64,000 bases of DNA from CAVQOB01 sp963714325 (GCA_963714325.1 CAVQOB010000035.1:248001-312000), one strand, 5' to 3'; counted from the first letter of the stretch, positions 1 to 8,804 are shown. Notes: generated from the letters alone by a model not told the origin. A program made the numbers and translations.

Positions 1-1
1 C

Positions 2-433
2 CAGGAAATGGCGATGATCAAACCGCCTGGCGGGCGCGAGAAGCCGTGGCACCAGGACCATGCCTATTTCAATCTCGACCTCGCTGAGCGCATCGTTGGT
101 ATCTGGATCCCGCTCGAAGCCGCGACGCCGGAAAACGGTTGTATGGTCGCGCTGCGCGGCGCGCACAAGGCCGGACCGAGATTGCATTTCAAATTGCGGG
201 ACTGGCAGTTGTGCGACAACGATGTCGGCGAGGACAGCCGCGTCGCACTGCCGATGCAGCCGGGGGAAGTCATGTTGTTCGACGGCAAATTACCCCATGG
301 CACCGCCGCCAATCGTACGGACGATTTCCGCTGGGCGATCCAATTTCACTACGTCGCCAGCGCCGCTCACGAAACAACCGACGATGCCCGCCTCGCAGCC
401 TTCGGCGCAGAGGGCCGCAACGTCACCTGTTGA
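2..433 (+). CDS. PhyH-family Fe(II)/2-oxoglutarate dioxygenase, C-terminal part (cut by window edge)
   Basis: The reading frame is open from the first bases, so this is the last 143 residues of a longer protein. It carries the double-stranded beta-helix signature of phytanoyl-CoA dioxygenases: an HxD metal pair in WHQDHAYF and a distal histidine in KLPHGTAANR, followed by an arginine that would bind 2-oxoglutarate (DDFRWAIQFHY). Family members hydroxylate small carboxylates or CoA esters; the substrate here cannot be read from sequence. It ends 33 bases before the TRAP transporter and is probably co-transcribed with it, so it may act on the imported compound (inference). An in-frame ATG at 8 exists but is unlikely to be the true start, because the fold lacks its N-terminal half. 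Confidence 0.8.
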   Translation, partial: QEMAMIKPPGGREKPWHQDHAYFNLDLAERIVGIWIPLEAATPENGCMVALRGAHKAGPRLHFKLRDWQLCDNDVGEDSRVALPMQPGEVMLFDGKLPHGTAANRTDDFRWAIQFHYVASAAHETTDDARLAAFGAEGRNVTC

Positions 434-466
434 ACGTCAAGAAAACAACACTTGGGAGTGAATGAC

Positions 467-1468
467 ATGGCCTACCGATCATTGACACGCCGCGCCGTGT
501 TGAGTTCCGCCGCTGCCACGTCGACGCTGCTGGCCATGCCGGCTATTGTGCGCGGTCAGGGCAAAACCATCATGCGCTGGGGTGAGTTGCTTCCAGCCAC
601 GCACCCGCAAGTGCAGATGATCGACTTGATCGCCAAGGATGTCGCGGCGAAGACGGCAGGTCGCATCGAGATCCAGAGCTTCCCAGCCGGCCAGCTTGGC
701 TCAGGCAAGGACATGATCGAGTCGGTTGCAGCCGGAAACCTGACCATGACGACCGATGGCGGCGCCGCAATCGGACAATTCCTACCGCAGATCTCACTGA
801 TCGAGGCGCCCTACTTGTGGCGCGACGCGGCCCACATGGCAAAAGCCCTCAGCTCCGGCATTCTCGACGACATGAACAAGACGCTCGTCGAGAAGCGCGG
901 CATGCGCATGCTGATGCCAACCTACTATGGCAAGCGACACGTGACGACTAGAGACAAGCCGGTGAAGACCGCCGACGACATGAAGGGATTCAAGTTGCGC
1001 GTACCGCCGGTCGATACCTTCAAGGCAATGGCCGAGGCGTGGGGTGCGCGACCGACGCCGATTGCTTTCCCGGAACTTTACTTGGCACTGAGCCAAGGCG
1101 CGGTCGATGGCCAGGAGAACCCGCTGCCGACGATCCAGTCCGGCAAGTTCCAGGAGGTACAGAAGTTTCTCGTGTTGACCGGTCACATTATCACGCCACG
1201 ACTGGTGCTCGTGAATGAGGGCTTCTGGAAGGGCCTGCAAGCCGGCGACCGCGACGTGTTAGTGGTGGCAATCAAGGCCGGCGCCGCTTGGCAAGACGCC
1301 GAACTAGGCAAACAAGAAGTCAACCTCGTCGATACCTTCAAGAAGGCCGGCATGACCGTCATCGACCCGGATCTTGATAGCTTCCGCAAACCCGTTGTCG
1401 CGAGTGTGCCGAAAATGTTCGAGGAGAAGTGGGGCAAAGGCCAGTACGACAAACTCGCGGCAATGTAA
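467..1468 (+). CDS. dctP: TRAP transporter solute-binding protein, DctP family
   Basis: A periplasmic substrate-binding protein of 333 residues that delivers a ligand, usually an organic acid, to the DctQM permease. The N-terminus has a twin-arginine-like export signal (TRRAVLSSAAATST, cleavage likely after the Ala/Val-rich stretch ending in RGQ). The body has typical DctP blocks: FPAGQLGSGKDMIESV near residue 65 and the ligand-arginine region GFKLRVPPV followed by GAVDGQENP. The ATG at 467 is preferred over an in-frame TTG at 452 because GGGAG lies eight bases upstream. The small and large permease genes follow on the same strand. The ligand is not identifiable. Confidence 0.92.
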   Translation: MAYRSLTRRAVLSSAAATSTLLAMPAIVRGQGKTIMRWGELLPATHPQVQMIDLIAKDVAAKTAGRIEIQSFPAGQLGSGKDMIESVAAGNLTMTTDGGAAIGQFLPQISLIEAPYLWRDAAHMAKALSSGILDDMNKTLVEKRGMRMLMPTYYGKRHVTTRDKPVKTADDMKGFKLRVPPVDTFKAMAEAWGARPTPIAFPELYLALSQGAVDGQENPLPTIQSGKFQEVQKFLVLTGHIITPRLVLVNEGFWKGLQAGDRDVLVVAIKAGAAWQDAELGKQEVNLVDTFKKAGMTVIDPDLDSFRKPVVASVPKMFEEKWGKGQYDKLAAM

Positions 1469-1535
1469 GGCCGCAACAGCCGGCGGCCCGCTTGGCAATG
1501 CGCTGACCAGGGCCGCCATTCACTTGGACGAAACG

Positions 1536-2036
1536 ATGCCCAACCTGCTGCGTCGAATAGCTGATCGCTCGCTTGCAATCGTGGCGGTGGCCCTGACGCT
1601 TGCCATGCTCGGTGTCGTTGTTGCCGGCGTCGTCTTTCGCGCGCTGGGCTCGCCGCTGGTGTGGACCGATGAACTCGCGCAATATCTACTCGTCTGGATC
1701 GGCTTCATCGGTTGGATGATTGCCAGCCGGCGTCGCAATCATATCCGCATCACCATCTTCCTTGAAAAGCTTCCCGATGCTTTACGCCGCTGGCTCGAAG
1801 TCGCAATCCAATTTGCCATCATTGGCTTTGCCTCCGTTCTGATCTGGCAGTCTCACGGATTGATCCAGCGCAACATCGACGTCGAAGCGGTCACGCTGCC
1901 GTTCCCATCAGCACTTCTCTACGTCCTATTACCGCTCCTTGGCTGCGTACTGATCGTCGAAGCCGCCGCCGATGTTCGCGCAGCCATCACCGGCCGCGAC
2001 CGCGCCAAGCTCGATCACAGCGGCAAAATTCTATGA
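1536..2036 (+). CDS. dctQ: TRAP transporter small permease, DctQ family
   Basis: An inner-membrane protein of 166 residues with four hydrophobic segments, as expected for the small TRAP permease that couples DctP to the DctM channel. The conserved region VWTDELAQYLLVWIGFIG is present. The ATG at 1536 starts a protein of normal family length; longer in-frame openings reach back into dctP and lack support, and no strong ribosome site is visible. Its stop overlaps the start of dctM in an ATGA arrangement, which implies translational coupling. Confidence 0.9.
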   Translation: MPNLLRRIADRSLAIVAVALTLAMLGVVVAGVVFRALGSPLVWTDELAQYLLVWIGFIGWMIASRRRNHIRITIFLEKLPDALRRWLEVAIQFAIIGFASVLIWQSHGLIQRNIDVEAVTLPFPSALLYVLLPLLGCVLIVEAAADVRAAITGRDRAKLDHSGKIL

Positions 2037-3319
2037 CCATGATGATGGCGCAGGTCCTGGGCGTCTGGCTGGCAGCGTTGCTGCTTGGCGTGCACCTTTT
2101 TGCCTCGATGGGCATTGCCGCAATGGCGTTCGTCTGGCTTGGCGGACTTGGGCTCTCCATCGTTCCACAGAAGATCGCACAGGCCGCCAACTCATTTCCA
2201 TTGCTGGCGGCACCGTTGTTCATCCTGATGGGCAACGTCATGAACGGCGCCGGCATCACCGATCGCATTTTCGCATTCGCTACCGCCTGCGTCGGCTGGA
2301 TGCGTGGCGGACTCTGTCACGCCAACATTCTCGCCAGCGTGATTTTTGCGGGCATGTCGGGATCAGCCGTTGCGGACGCTGGCGGCGTCGGCACGCTCGA
2401 AATCAAGGCGATGAAGGATGAAGGCTACGACGCGGAAACGGCGGCGGCGATAACGGCGGCGTCGGCGACCATCGGCCCGATCATACCTCCGTCTTTGCCG
2501 ATGGTGATTTATGGTGTTACGGCCGATGTATCTATCGGACGGCTTTTTCTTGCGGGTGTCATCCCTGGCCTGCTGATGGCGGTGGCCCTCATGCTGATGG
2601 TGCGAGAACTCGCGCGGCGCCGGAACATGCCGCGCCATCCTTTCCCCGGGCTGTCGGGCGTTTGGGCCGCTTATAGGCGTGCACATTGGGCATTGATGAC
2701 GCCGGTCATTCTGTTCGGCGGCATGATGAGCGGATACTTCACGCCGACCGAAGCTGCGGCCGTCGCCGCGACCTATGCCCTCTTCCTCGGACTCGTCATC
2801 TATCGCGACTTCGATCTCGCTACTTTGCCGACGATTATCGTTGATACGGTTGAAACGACGGGCGTCGTCCTGGCGTTAGTCATGACTGCGGCCGCACTCG
2901 GCTGGTGCCTGTCCATCAGCCGGCTGCCGCAGACGATCGGGCCGTGGTTGGTCGCCAACATCAACAGTCCCCTTGCCTATCTACTGGTCATCAATATTGT
3001 GCTGCTGATCGTCGGCTGCTTCATGGAAGCGCTCGCCGCGATGCTGATCCTGATCCCGATCCTGGTTCCGCCGGCAATCATGCTTGGCATCGATCCCGTG
3101 CATTTCGGACTGATTTTTGTACTGAACCTGATGATCGGCACGATCACGCCGCCGGTCGGGATCGTGCTGTTCGTCACGTCTAAAATTGCCGGCATCTCGT
3201 TCGAAGCGATGAGCCGCGCGATTGTTCCCTGGTTGATCCCACTGCTCGCCGTCCTGTTCGCGATCACCCTTTGGGCGCCGTTGACGACGTGGCTGCCTAA
3301 CCTCGTCATGGGCAAATAG
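2033..3319 (+). CDS. dctM: TRAP transporter large permease, DctM family
   Basis: The transport subunit of the TRAP system, 428 residues and about a dozen predicted membrane helices, driven by a sodium or proton gradient. Family-typical stretches include PLFILMGNVMNGAGI near residue 62, GMSGSAVADAGGVG near residue 110 and the C-terminal MIGTITPPVGIVLF block. It overlaps dctQ by four bases. Together with the PhyH-type gene and dctPQ it forms a likely four-gene operon that ends at the convergent SDR gene. Confidence 0.95.
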   Translation: MTMMMAQVLGVWLAALLLGVHLFASMGIAAMAFVWLGGLGLSIVPQKIAQAANSFPLLAAPLFILMGNVMNGAGITDRIFAFATACVGWMRGGLCHANILASVIFAGMSGSAVADAGGVGTLEIKAMKDEGYDAETAAAITAASATIGPIIPPSLPMVIYGVTADVSIGRLFLAGVIPGLLMAVALMLMVRELARRRNMPRHPFPGLSGVWAAYRRAHWALMTPVILFGGMMSGYFTPTEAAAVAATYALFLGLVIYRDFDLATLPTIIVDTVETTGVVLALVMTAAALGWCLSISRLPQTIGPWLVANINSPLAYLLVINIVLLIVGCFMEALAAMLILIPILVPPAIMLGIDPVHFGLIFVLNLMIGTITPPVGIVLFVTSKIAGISFEAMSRAIVPWLIPLLAVLFAITLWAPLTTWLPNLVMGK

Positions 3320-3329
3320 GCATTGCGTC

Positions 3330-4058
3330 TTAATACGTCGCGCGACCACCAGAGAGATCGAATACCGCTCCGGTATTGAAGCTCGCGGCCTCCGAGGCAA
3401 TCCACAATACTAGAGCTGCGCATTCCTCAACCGTCGCCAACCGGCCCATGGGACACTTTCCCAGCATGATCCGCAAATTCTCGTCGCTCATTTGCTTGAG
3501 TAACTCCGTCGCGATTGGACCAGGCGCAATGGCATTGACCGTAATCCGATCAGCGATGAGTTCTTTGGCAAGCGCTTTGGTCAACCCGATGACGCCGGCT
3601 TTCGCGGCGGAATAAGCGGTGGCGTTCGCCGTGCCTTCTTTTCCGGCAATCGACGCGATATTGATGATTCGGCCGCTGTTGCCGCTGCGCTTCATGATGG
3701 GCAAGACGTGCCGGGAGACTTCGTAGACACCACACAGATTGACATCGATCATGCGGCGCCACTCCGCCGGTTCGAAAGCTTCGAGCGTAACACTGGGACC
3801 GACATAACCGGCATTGTTGACAAGGATATCGACGTGGTCAGCTTCATTTTTTAACCGCTCGATCGCCGCCGCGATGGTCGCGGGATCACTGACATCGACT
3901 TGGGCAAAGGCGACGTCCGCATAATCTGGACGCCGCAAATCCCAGACGACCACGCGCGCGCCAGCGTCGCGAAACCACTCAGCAATGGCGCGGCCTATCC
4001 CCTGCGCGCCACCGGTGACCACGGCCACCTTCCCTGTGAAGTCGTAGCGGACAGTCAT
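3330..4058 (-). CDS. SDR-family NAD(P)-dependent oxidoreductase (FabG-like)
   Basis: A classical short-chain dehydrogenase of 242 residues with a Rossmann fold: cofactor motif TGGAQGIGRA near the N-terminus, NNAGYVG in the middle, a catalytic serine in NIASIAGKEG and the YSAAK active site. The C-terminus FDLSGGRATY is common in catabolic sugar or hydroxyacid dehydrogenases. The start at 4058 is chosen over an upstream in-frame ATG at 4103 because GGAG lies just before it. It converges on dctM with ten bases between stops, so it is a separate transcript. A catabolic role linked to the TRAP substrate is plausible but unproven. Confidence 0.9.
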   Translation of the reverse strand: MTVRYDFTGKVAVVTGGAQGIGRAIAEWFRDAGARVVVWDLRRPDYADVAFAQVDVSDPATIAAAIERLKNEADHVDILVNNAGYVGPSVTLEAFEPAEWRRMIDVNLCGVYEVSRHVLPIMKRSGNSGRIINIASIAGKEGTANATAYSAAKAGVIGLTKALAKELIADRITVNAIAPGPIATELLKQMSDENLRIMLGKCPMGRLATVEECAALVLWIASEAASFNTGAVFDLSGGRATY

Positions 4059-4197
4059 GCGAGCTCCGTTATTCGCGTGGTTTGGACCCAATTGCGGCAA
4101 CACTGCGACATTGCAAGACTTTCACTTTGACGCTGCCGCCAAGACCCCATATCTGAACTGAGCAACGCGACAAAGCCTGTTTTCAGAAGGACCTTGG

Positions 4198-5439
4198 ATG
4201 GCGCAGTATCGATCATTGACGATGGCGCGTAATGGTGGTCTGCGGGTTATACGCGGCGCAACCGTGGTCGCCAGCCTGGTGGCGCCATCGGGCATGCTCG
4301 CAGCGCAAAACTGCACGCCCGCAAGCTTCGCGGCGGCCGTCGACCGCGCCGGCGGGAACCTGCGCACCATGACGTCCGAAAGTGCACCGAAGTTGCAGGC
4401 GCTGATGCGTCAATTGCGTGCCAAGCGGGGCTGGAGCGAAACCGAGACCGAAGACAAGGCCTATGCACTCCTCGCCGACGCCCGGTTGAACAGCCTCGAT
4501 CAACAATCCAGCGACCTCGTGCAACGGATCGATACGCTCGGCGCGATCGCATCAGGCGGCACGCCTGATTGCTCGAAGATCCCTGAACTAGATGCCGCTA
4601 GCCTCGAACTGCAGGCCACCGTGAGAACACGTATGGCCTATGTCCTCCAAAAGCTCGAAAGTTTGGTGGCAGAAGGTGGTCCGCCAACAGCATCACCAAC
4701 ACCGACCGTTGCGGCCCCTTTACCGCAGGGCAAGCCCGAAGCTAAACCGGAAACTAGGCAGGCAGCACCAGCGCCGCTGCCGCCAGTCGCTGCTGTGACG
4801 CCGCCTGCTGCCAAACCACCGGCGAAGCCAGCACCACCCTGGTCGACTAGCACGACGCCGGAAGTGCCACGCCCTCAGGCAAGCACCCCGCCGACGCAAG
4901 CCCAATCCCAACCACCTTCGCTGCCACCGGGAGCATTGATGCTGCCGCCCGACGACGACGGTTACACGATCGATGAAATCGCCTCGGCCAGCGAGGGTGT
5001 GTTCGGCAAGGTGACCGCGAGCTTGGGTTCGGTGATCGAACATGCGTTCCGCAAATCCGGCCGCCCGGCTGGGTATATCATTGGCACCGAAGGCGGCGGC
5101 GCGCTGGTTGCAGGCGTGCGCTACGGCCAAGGCACGCTCTACATGCGCACTGGCGGCACAACTCGGGTTTATTGGCATGGGCCATCGCTCGGCCTTGACG
5201 TCGGCGCCGCCGGATCGAGAACGATGTTCTTGATCTACAAACTCGGCCAAGCCGACGATCTGTTTTCGAGTTTCACCGGGATCGACGGATCCGCGTATGT
5301 CGTCGGTGGGCTGGGACTGACGCTCATGACCAACGGCACCGTGCAACTCGCTCCGATCCGATCAGGCCTTGGCCTGCGTGTCGGCGCTAATCTCGGCTAT
5401 TTGCGCTTCACGCGGCGACCGACGTGGAACCCGTTCTGA
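4198..5439 (+). CDS. EipA-family (DUF1134) envelope protein with long N-terminal extension
   Basis: The C-terminal half, from about residue 258 (YTIDEIASASEGVFGKVTAS) to the end, matches DUF1134, the family of envelope integrity protein A known from Brucella and relatives, with blocks such as GSRTMFLIYKLG. This protein is 413 residues, much longer than a minimal EipA. It has a hydrophobic N-terminus with an Ala-rich signal-like region, a helical domain at about residues 35-150 with two cysteines, and a Pro/Ala-rich linker at about 160-250. AAGGA upstream supports the ATG at 4198. It is divergent from the SDR gene and probably monocistronic. A periplasmic role in envelope stability is inferred. 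Confidence 0.85.
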   Translation: MAQYRSLTMARNGGLRVIRGATVVASLVAPSGMLAAQNCTPASFAAAVDRAGGNLRTMTSESAPKLQALMRQLRAKRGWSETETEDKAYALLADARLNSLDQQSSDLVQRIDTLGAIASGGTPDCSKIPELDAASLELQATVRTRMAYVLQKLESLVAEGGPPTASPTPTVAAPLPQGKPEAKPETRQAAPAPLPPVAAVTPPAAKPPAKPAPPWSTSTTPEVPRPQASTPPTQAQSQPPSLPPGALMLPPDDDGYTIDEIASASEGVFGKVTASLGSVIEHAFRKSGRPAGYIIGTEGGGALVAGVRYGQGTLYMRTGGTTRVYWHGPSLGLDVGAAGSRTMFLIYKLGQADDLFSSFTGIDGSAYVVGGLGLTLMTNGTVQLAPIRSGLGLRVGANLGYLRFTRRPTWNPF

Positions 5440-5462
5440 TCGAGGCGTACGCTTTCAACACG

Positions 5463-6335
5463 TCACGTCCGACGCGAAACGTTGCGCACGCGGTCAAATG
5501 CGGTGAACGCCAACAGGCCGAATAGAAATCCGCCAAGATGCGCCTCCCAAGCAATAGCAGACGCCCAACCAAAGATCGGACCAGTCAACGCAAAGACAAT
5601 ATTGATGACCATCCAGGCGACGATCGCGATACAGGTTTGGCGATCGCGCACCATGTCAGCCAATGGCATCGCCGGCACCCAAGTTGCAGCAGACCCGATC
5701 CCGTCCGGATCGTCGGCCTCCATCGCCCTGAATAGAAAGCGAAACGCGCCCCCGACAAGTCCTGAGATGGCACCCGATGCGCCGACCAGGATCGCCAGCG
5801 TCTTCGGCTCACCATTCAACACGAGGTAAAGCAGAGCGCCGGCAATTGCCGATCCAGCGAATAACCCGAGGAACCGCAGCGTCCCGACGCGTCGCGCAAC
5901 AGCACTGCCAAAGGCCAACAACCAAGCGCAATTAATGGTGAGATGCAGTACATCACCATGCACCAGCGCATGCGTCAAGAACGACGTGACCGTTGCAATT
6001 TCACCGCCGGGAATATCATTCGTTAGCCCGACAAATCGCGCTGGTACGAACGCAAGCGCGACCGTCCACCAAAGTGACGTCTCTTCGGCCAACAGCTCGC
6101 GCAGGCCGTGCACCGCCAAAAGGATTGCCAGCACTGCGACGACAACCGTCGGCGCATTGAAGATGGGCTGTCGCGACTGGCCCAGATTGTCCTCGCTCTC
6201 TCGAATAATCGACCATCTTGCCAGCCCCAGGCCTTCCTGGCGACCACTGGCACGGAAGATGCTTTCCACCCCTTCAACCGATGATTCAATGCCGGGTTTA
6301 CGCTTTTCCGTGGAGCGATCCAACCCTACGGACAA
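5463..6335 (-). CDS. Rhomboid-family intramembrane serine protease
   Basis: A six- or seven-helix membrane protein with the rhomboid catalytic elements: HLTINCAWLLAFG in helix 2, the nucleophile motif GASGAISGLVGG in helix 4 and the catalytic histidine in EAHLGGFLFG in the last helix. Rhomboids cut substrates within the membrane; the target is unknown. The frame is open from a TTG at 6335, giving 290 residues, but the N-terminal 65 residues are not hydrophobic and have no good ribosome site. The true start may be nearer the first helix (NAPTVVVAVLAILLAV). It converges on the EipA-like gene. Confidence 0.85.
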   Translation of the reverse strand: MSVGLDRSTEKRKPGIESSVEGVESIFRASGRQEGLGLARWSIIRESEDNLGQSRQPIFNAPTVVVAVLAILLAVHGLRELLAEETSLWWTVALAFVPARFVGLTNDIPGGEIATVTSFLTHALVHGDVLHLTINCAWLLAFGSAVARRVGTLRFLGLFAGSAIAGALLYLVLNGEPKTLAILVGASGAISGLVGGAFRFLFRAMEADDPDGIGSAATWVPAMPLADMVRDRQTCIAIVAWMVINIVFALTGPIFGWASAIAWEAHLGGFLFGLLAFTAFDRVRNVSRRT

Positions 6336-6400
6336 CGAATTGCTCGGCTTTTACCATCAGCGCGACCAGCGCCCCGACCAGTATAGGCCATTTCTTCACT

Positions 6401-7039
6401 ATGAAACAAAAGACCAATCAGCTTCTATACGCCTACTGGAACGAGGTTCGCGGCGAACGCATGGCTCCCCGCCGGTTTGAAATCGAGCCTGGCCGCCTCG
6501 CGCAGATTTTACCGGAAACCTTCATCCTGGAACGTGTCAATCATACCACTTACCCTTATCGCATCGCCGGCACCAAAATCAGCGATCAGTTTGGTATTGA
6601 GCACCGCGGCACGAATTTCCTTTCCGATTGGATCGACGAGGATCGTCTGACCCTCGAACGACAGTTGGATACCGTTTGCAACCGTGGCGGTGTCCTGGTT
6701 TTCGACATCGAGGCCGCCGCCGATGAACGCCGCCGCGCTACCTTCGAAATCTGCGTTCTGCCGCTTGTCCATACCGGCGAAACCGTCACACGCCTCGTCG
6801 GCGCCAGCAGTGCCATTGCACCGCCCGCATGGCTCGGAAGCATGCGCCTGTGGCGCAAGCGCATCCTGACCCACGAAATCAAATGGCCGGACGGCCGCCC
6901 CTACATCGTAGCAGAGAAATGGCGCGAAAACGCTCCCATGCTCAAGACCATCGCCAGCGCGCGCCTCGTCCGTCGCGAGCGCCGCGCATTCCACGTGATC
7001 GACGGTGGCCGCTCACCCAGCACCGAAGATTCCAGCTGA
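6401..7039 (+). CDS. PAS domain protein (PAS_5 type)
   Basis: A protein of 212 residues whose N-terminal 150 residues resemble the alphaproteobacterial PAS_5 family: a YWNEVRGERMAPRRFEIEP start, then LPETFILERV and YRIAGTKISDQFG strands. No kinase, cyclase or HTH domain follows, so it is a stand-alone sensor-like module, and its ligand is unknown. The ATG at 6401 gives the family-typical N-terminus; the frame stays open upstream but runs antisense to the rhomboid gene. It lies 183 bases before a tandem PilZ protein, which suggests a signalling neighbourhood. Confidence 0.8.
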   Translation: MKQKTNQLLYAYWNEVRGERMAPRRFEIEPGRLAQILPETFILERVNHTTYPYRIAGTKISDQFGIEHRGTNFLSDWIDEDRLTLERQLDTVCNRGGVLVFDIEAAADERRRATFEICVLPLVHTGETVTRLVGASSAIAPPAWLGSMRLWRKRILTHEIKWPDGRPYIVAEKWRENAPMLKTIASARLVRRERRAFHVIDGGRSPSTEDSS

Positions 7040-7222
7040 TCCAACGGCACGATTTGTATCAAAAAGACGCCGCCAGTTAGCATTTCTTTAAACCCACTCT
7101 TGGCATACTCAAGCTACCATCCCAGGTCGCGCCAGTCCAATGCGCTACCCCAGGTGGTGCAGACCCCGCCGTCTGCCGCATCGTTGTAAACCCGGCTACC
7201 GCGCAGGACGTCCCGTACACCC

Positions 7223-7852
7223 ATGTCGATCCAGCCAGTTCCATTCGCGCGACGTAGCGAGAGCATTATTCCGAAGATCGTCTCCGATCGCCGACGCCAC
7301 CGGCGCGTACCAATCACGCTCCTCGGCCGCTTTATGCGCGGCAATCGCCAGGAGTACCCATGCAAACTGAACGATATCTCCGTCGGCGGCGCATCGATCT
7401 ACGCGCCCGTTGACGTCGACGTGGGTGAACGGATTGTCGCCTACTTCGACCAGATCGCGGGACTCGAAGGAACGGTATGTCGACTCTATTCCGGTGGATT
7501 TGCAATCGGTTTGGACGTGACGCAGCACAAACGCGAAAAACTAGCTGCACAACTGACGTGGCTCATCAACCGCCACGAATTCAATGGGCTGGAAGCGCGC
7601 GAACACGAGCGCATTCCGGTGCTGTCAAGCAGTCAGGCATTGACGCTTGCGGAAGGGCTGACGATTTCCTGCACCATCATCGACGTATCGATGTCCGGCG
7701 CGTCGGTCGCAACACCGGCACGCCCCGAGCTTGGGATGGAAGTGAAACTTGGAAATCTGCGCGCGCGCGTTGCGCGTCATCACGACCAAGGCATCGGCTT
7801 GAAGTTCATTGATGTCCAAAGCCAAAACGCCCTGCGGCGCTATTTTGGTTGA
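7223..7852 (+). CDS. Tandem PilZ-domain protein (putative c-di-GMP receptor)
   Basis: A protein of 209 residues with two PilZ units. The first has an arginine-rich N-terminal motif (RRRHRRVP) and DISVGGA; the second has REHER followed by DVSMSGA about 50 residues later. Both fit the RxxxR plus D/N-x-S-x-x-G pattern that binds cyclic di-GMP, so both sites may be functional. There is no signal peptide or membrane helix, so it is probably a cytoplasmic effector. A LapG-like peptidase gene follows on the same strand, which fits surface-attachment control, though no cyclase or LapD-like receptor lies nearby. Confidence 0.85.
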   Translation: MSIQPVPFARRSESIIPKIVSDRRRHRRVPITLLGRFMRGNRQEYPCKLNDISVGGASIYAPVDVDVGERIVAYFDQIAGLEGTVCRLYSGGFAIGLDVTQHKREKLAAQLTWLINRHEFNGLEAREHERIPVLSSSQALTLAEGLTISCTIIDVSMSGASVATPARPELGMEVKLGNLRARVARHHDQGIGLKFIDVQSQNALRRYFG

Positions 7853-8018
7853 ACTAGAGCTGTGGAAAACCAACGCCACGATCTTTCCAAGACCTTAATC
7901 GGATTGGCGAAATGAAAGACTTTGTTGAGCCGAGTTTGTGTCGAATGCGGTGTGCGCAGTTCAATGGTCTGCAGTATTTGGGTGGTAGACTGGTTTGTGA
8001 GTGTGTGGGGTTCGAGTT

Positions 8019-8678
8019 ATGTTGCTTCGCTTGCCCATGTTTTTAATTGCGGTTGCCGCGGCGCTGGTCGCGGCATTGCCGGACGGCGCCAACGCTGATG
8101 CGACGGCTGCCACCAAACAGCAGGACGCTGCCTCGCTCTATATGCGAGTCTTTGGCGTCGCAAATGCCCCCTATGGTTTCGTCCAATTCTGCGATCGAAA
8201 TCCCGTCGCTTGTCAGGGCGGCACGCTCGAGGAAGCGCGCATGCCGGGAACTGGTGACTTCAAGGCTCTCCTTGATCGCATTAATCGCGGCGTCAATGGC
8301 GAGATCGAGCCTGTGACAGATCGCGAACTCTACGGCGTCACGGAATACTGGACGATCCCAACGCACGGCAAAGGCGACTGTGAGGATTATGCCCTACTCA
8401 AGCGGGATCGTCTTATGCAGGCGGGCTGGCCTGCGAGTGCCCTGCTGATGACGGTTGTCATGGACGAGAAGAACGAAGGCCATGCGGTACTGACGGCCCG
8501 CACCGCGCACGGCGATTTCATCCTCGACAACAAGACCGATGAACTCAAACTCTGGAGCAAAACATCCTATCGGTTTGTTATGCGCCAGTCCTACCTTAAT
8601 CCACGGATCTGGATGTCACTGGATCCACGCGAGGTCATTCCGGCTGGGGCAATCGCCGGCGTCAGAAACAACCGATAA
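8019..8678 (+). CDS. Transglutaminase-like cysteine peptidase (BTLCP, LapG-related)
   Basis: A secreted protein of 219 residues with an N-terminal signal peptide (hydrophobic core FLIAVAAALVAALP, cleavage near ANA). The catalytic triad of bacterial transglutaminase-like cysteine proteinases is visible: Cys in GKGDCEDYALL, His in NEGHAVLTAR and Asp in ILDNKTDEL. The best-known member, LapG, cleaves surface adhesins in the periplasm under c-di-GMP control. The substrate here is unknown, and no LapA or LapD gene is in the window. The ATG at 8019 directly precedes the signal peptide and is preferred over a GTG at 8001. A strong terminator lies about 90 bases after the stop. Confidence 0.9.
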   Translation: MLLRLPMFLIAVAAALVAALPDGANADATAATKQQDAASLYMRVFGVANAPYGFVQFCDRNPVACQGGTLEEARMPGTGDFKALLDRINRGVNGEIEPVTDRELYGVTEYWTIPTHGKGDCEDYALLKRDRLMQAGWPASALLMTVVMDEKNEGHAVLTARTAHGDFILDNKTDELKLWSKTSYRFVMRQSYLNPRIWMSLDPREVIPAGAIAGVRNNR

Positions 8679-8699
8679 TCTCACACTGGGTTGACTCCG

Positions 8700-8804
8700 T
8701 TTTCCAATCAGGCCCTTGGCAATGTCCTCACGTTGCCATCCCGACCCATAGGGGCCTGAAACTTGTGGGCCGGACTGGCAACAGTCCGGCCTCTTCTTTT
8801 TTTG
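8700..8804 (+). ncRNA. Possible small structured RNA (or structured 3' UTR)
   Basis: Between the peptidase stop and the receiver gene lie three nested or adjacent stems. TCAGGCCC at 8708-8715 pairs with GGGCCTGA at 8752-8759; inside it TGGCAA at 8717-8722 pairs with TTGCCA at 8733-8738; then a perfect 10-bp terminator stem follows. The succession of stems ending in an intrinsic terminator is the usual shape of a small RNA. A TTGACT at 8691 could be a -35 element, but no convincing -10 follows. It could equally be the structured 3' end of the upstream mRNA. No known RNA family was recognised. Confidence 0.25.
8768..8804 (+). terminator. Intrinsic terminator
   Basis: A perfect 10-bp stem, GGCCGGACTG at 8768-8777 and CAGTCCGGCC at 8782-8791, closes a GCAA tetraloop and is followed by TCTTCTTTTTTT. 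It would end transcription from the peptidase gene or from a short RNA in this interval. Confidence 0.8.

Noticed and set aside
6243..6258. A sigma-54-like TGGCAC-N5-ATGC sequence
   Set aside because: It lies inside the rhomboid coding region and the second element does not fit well.
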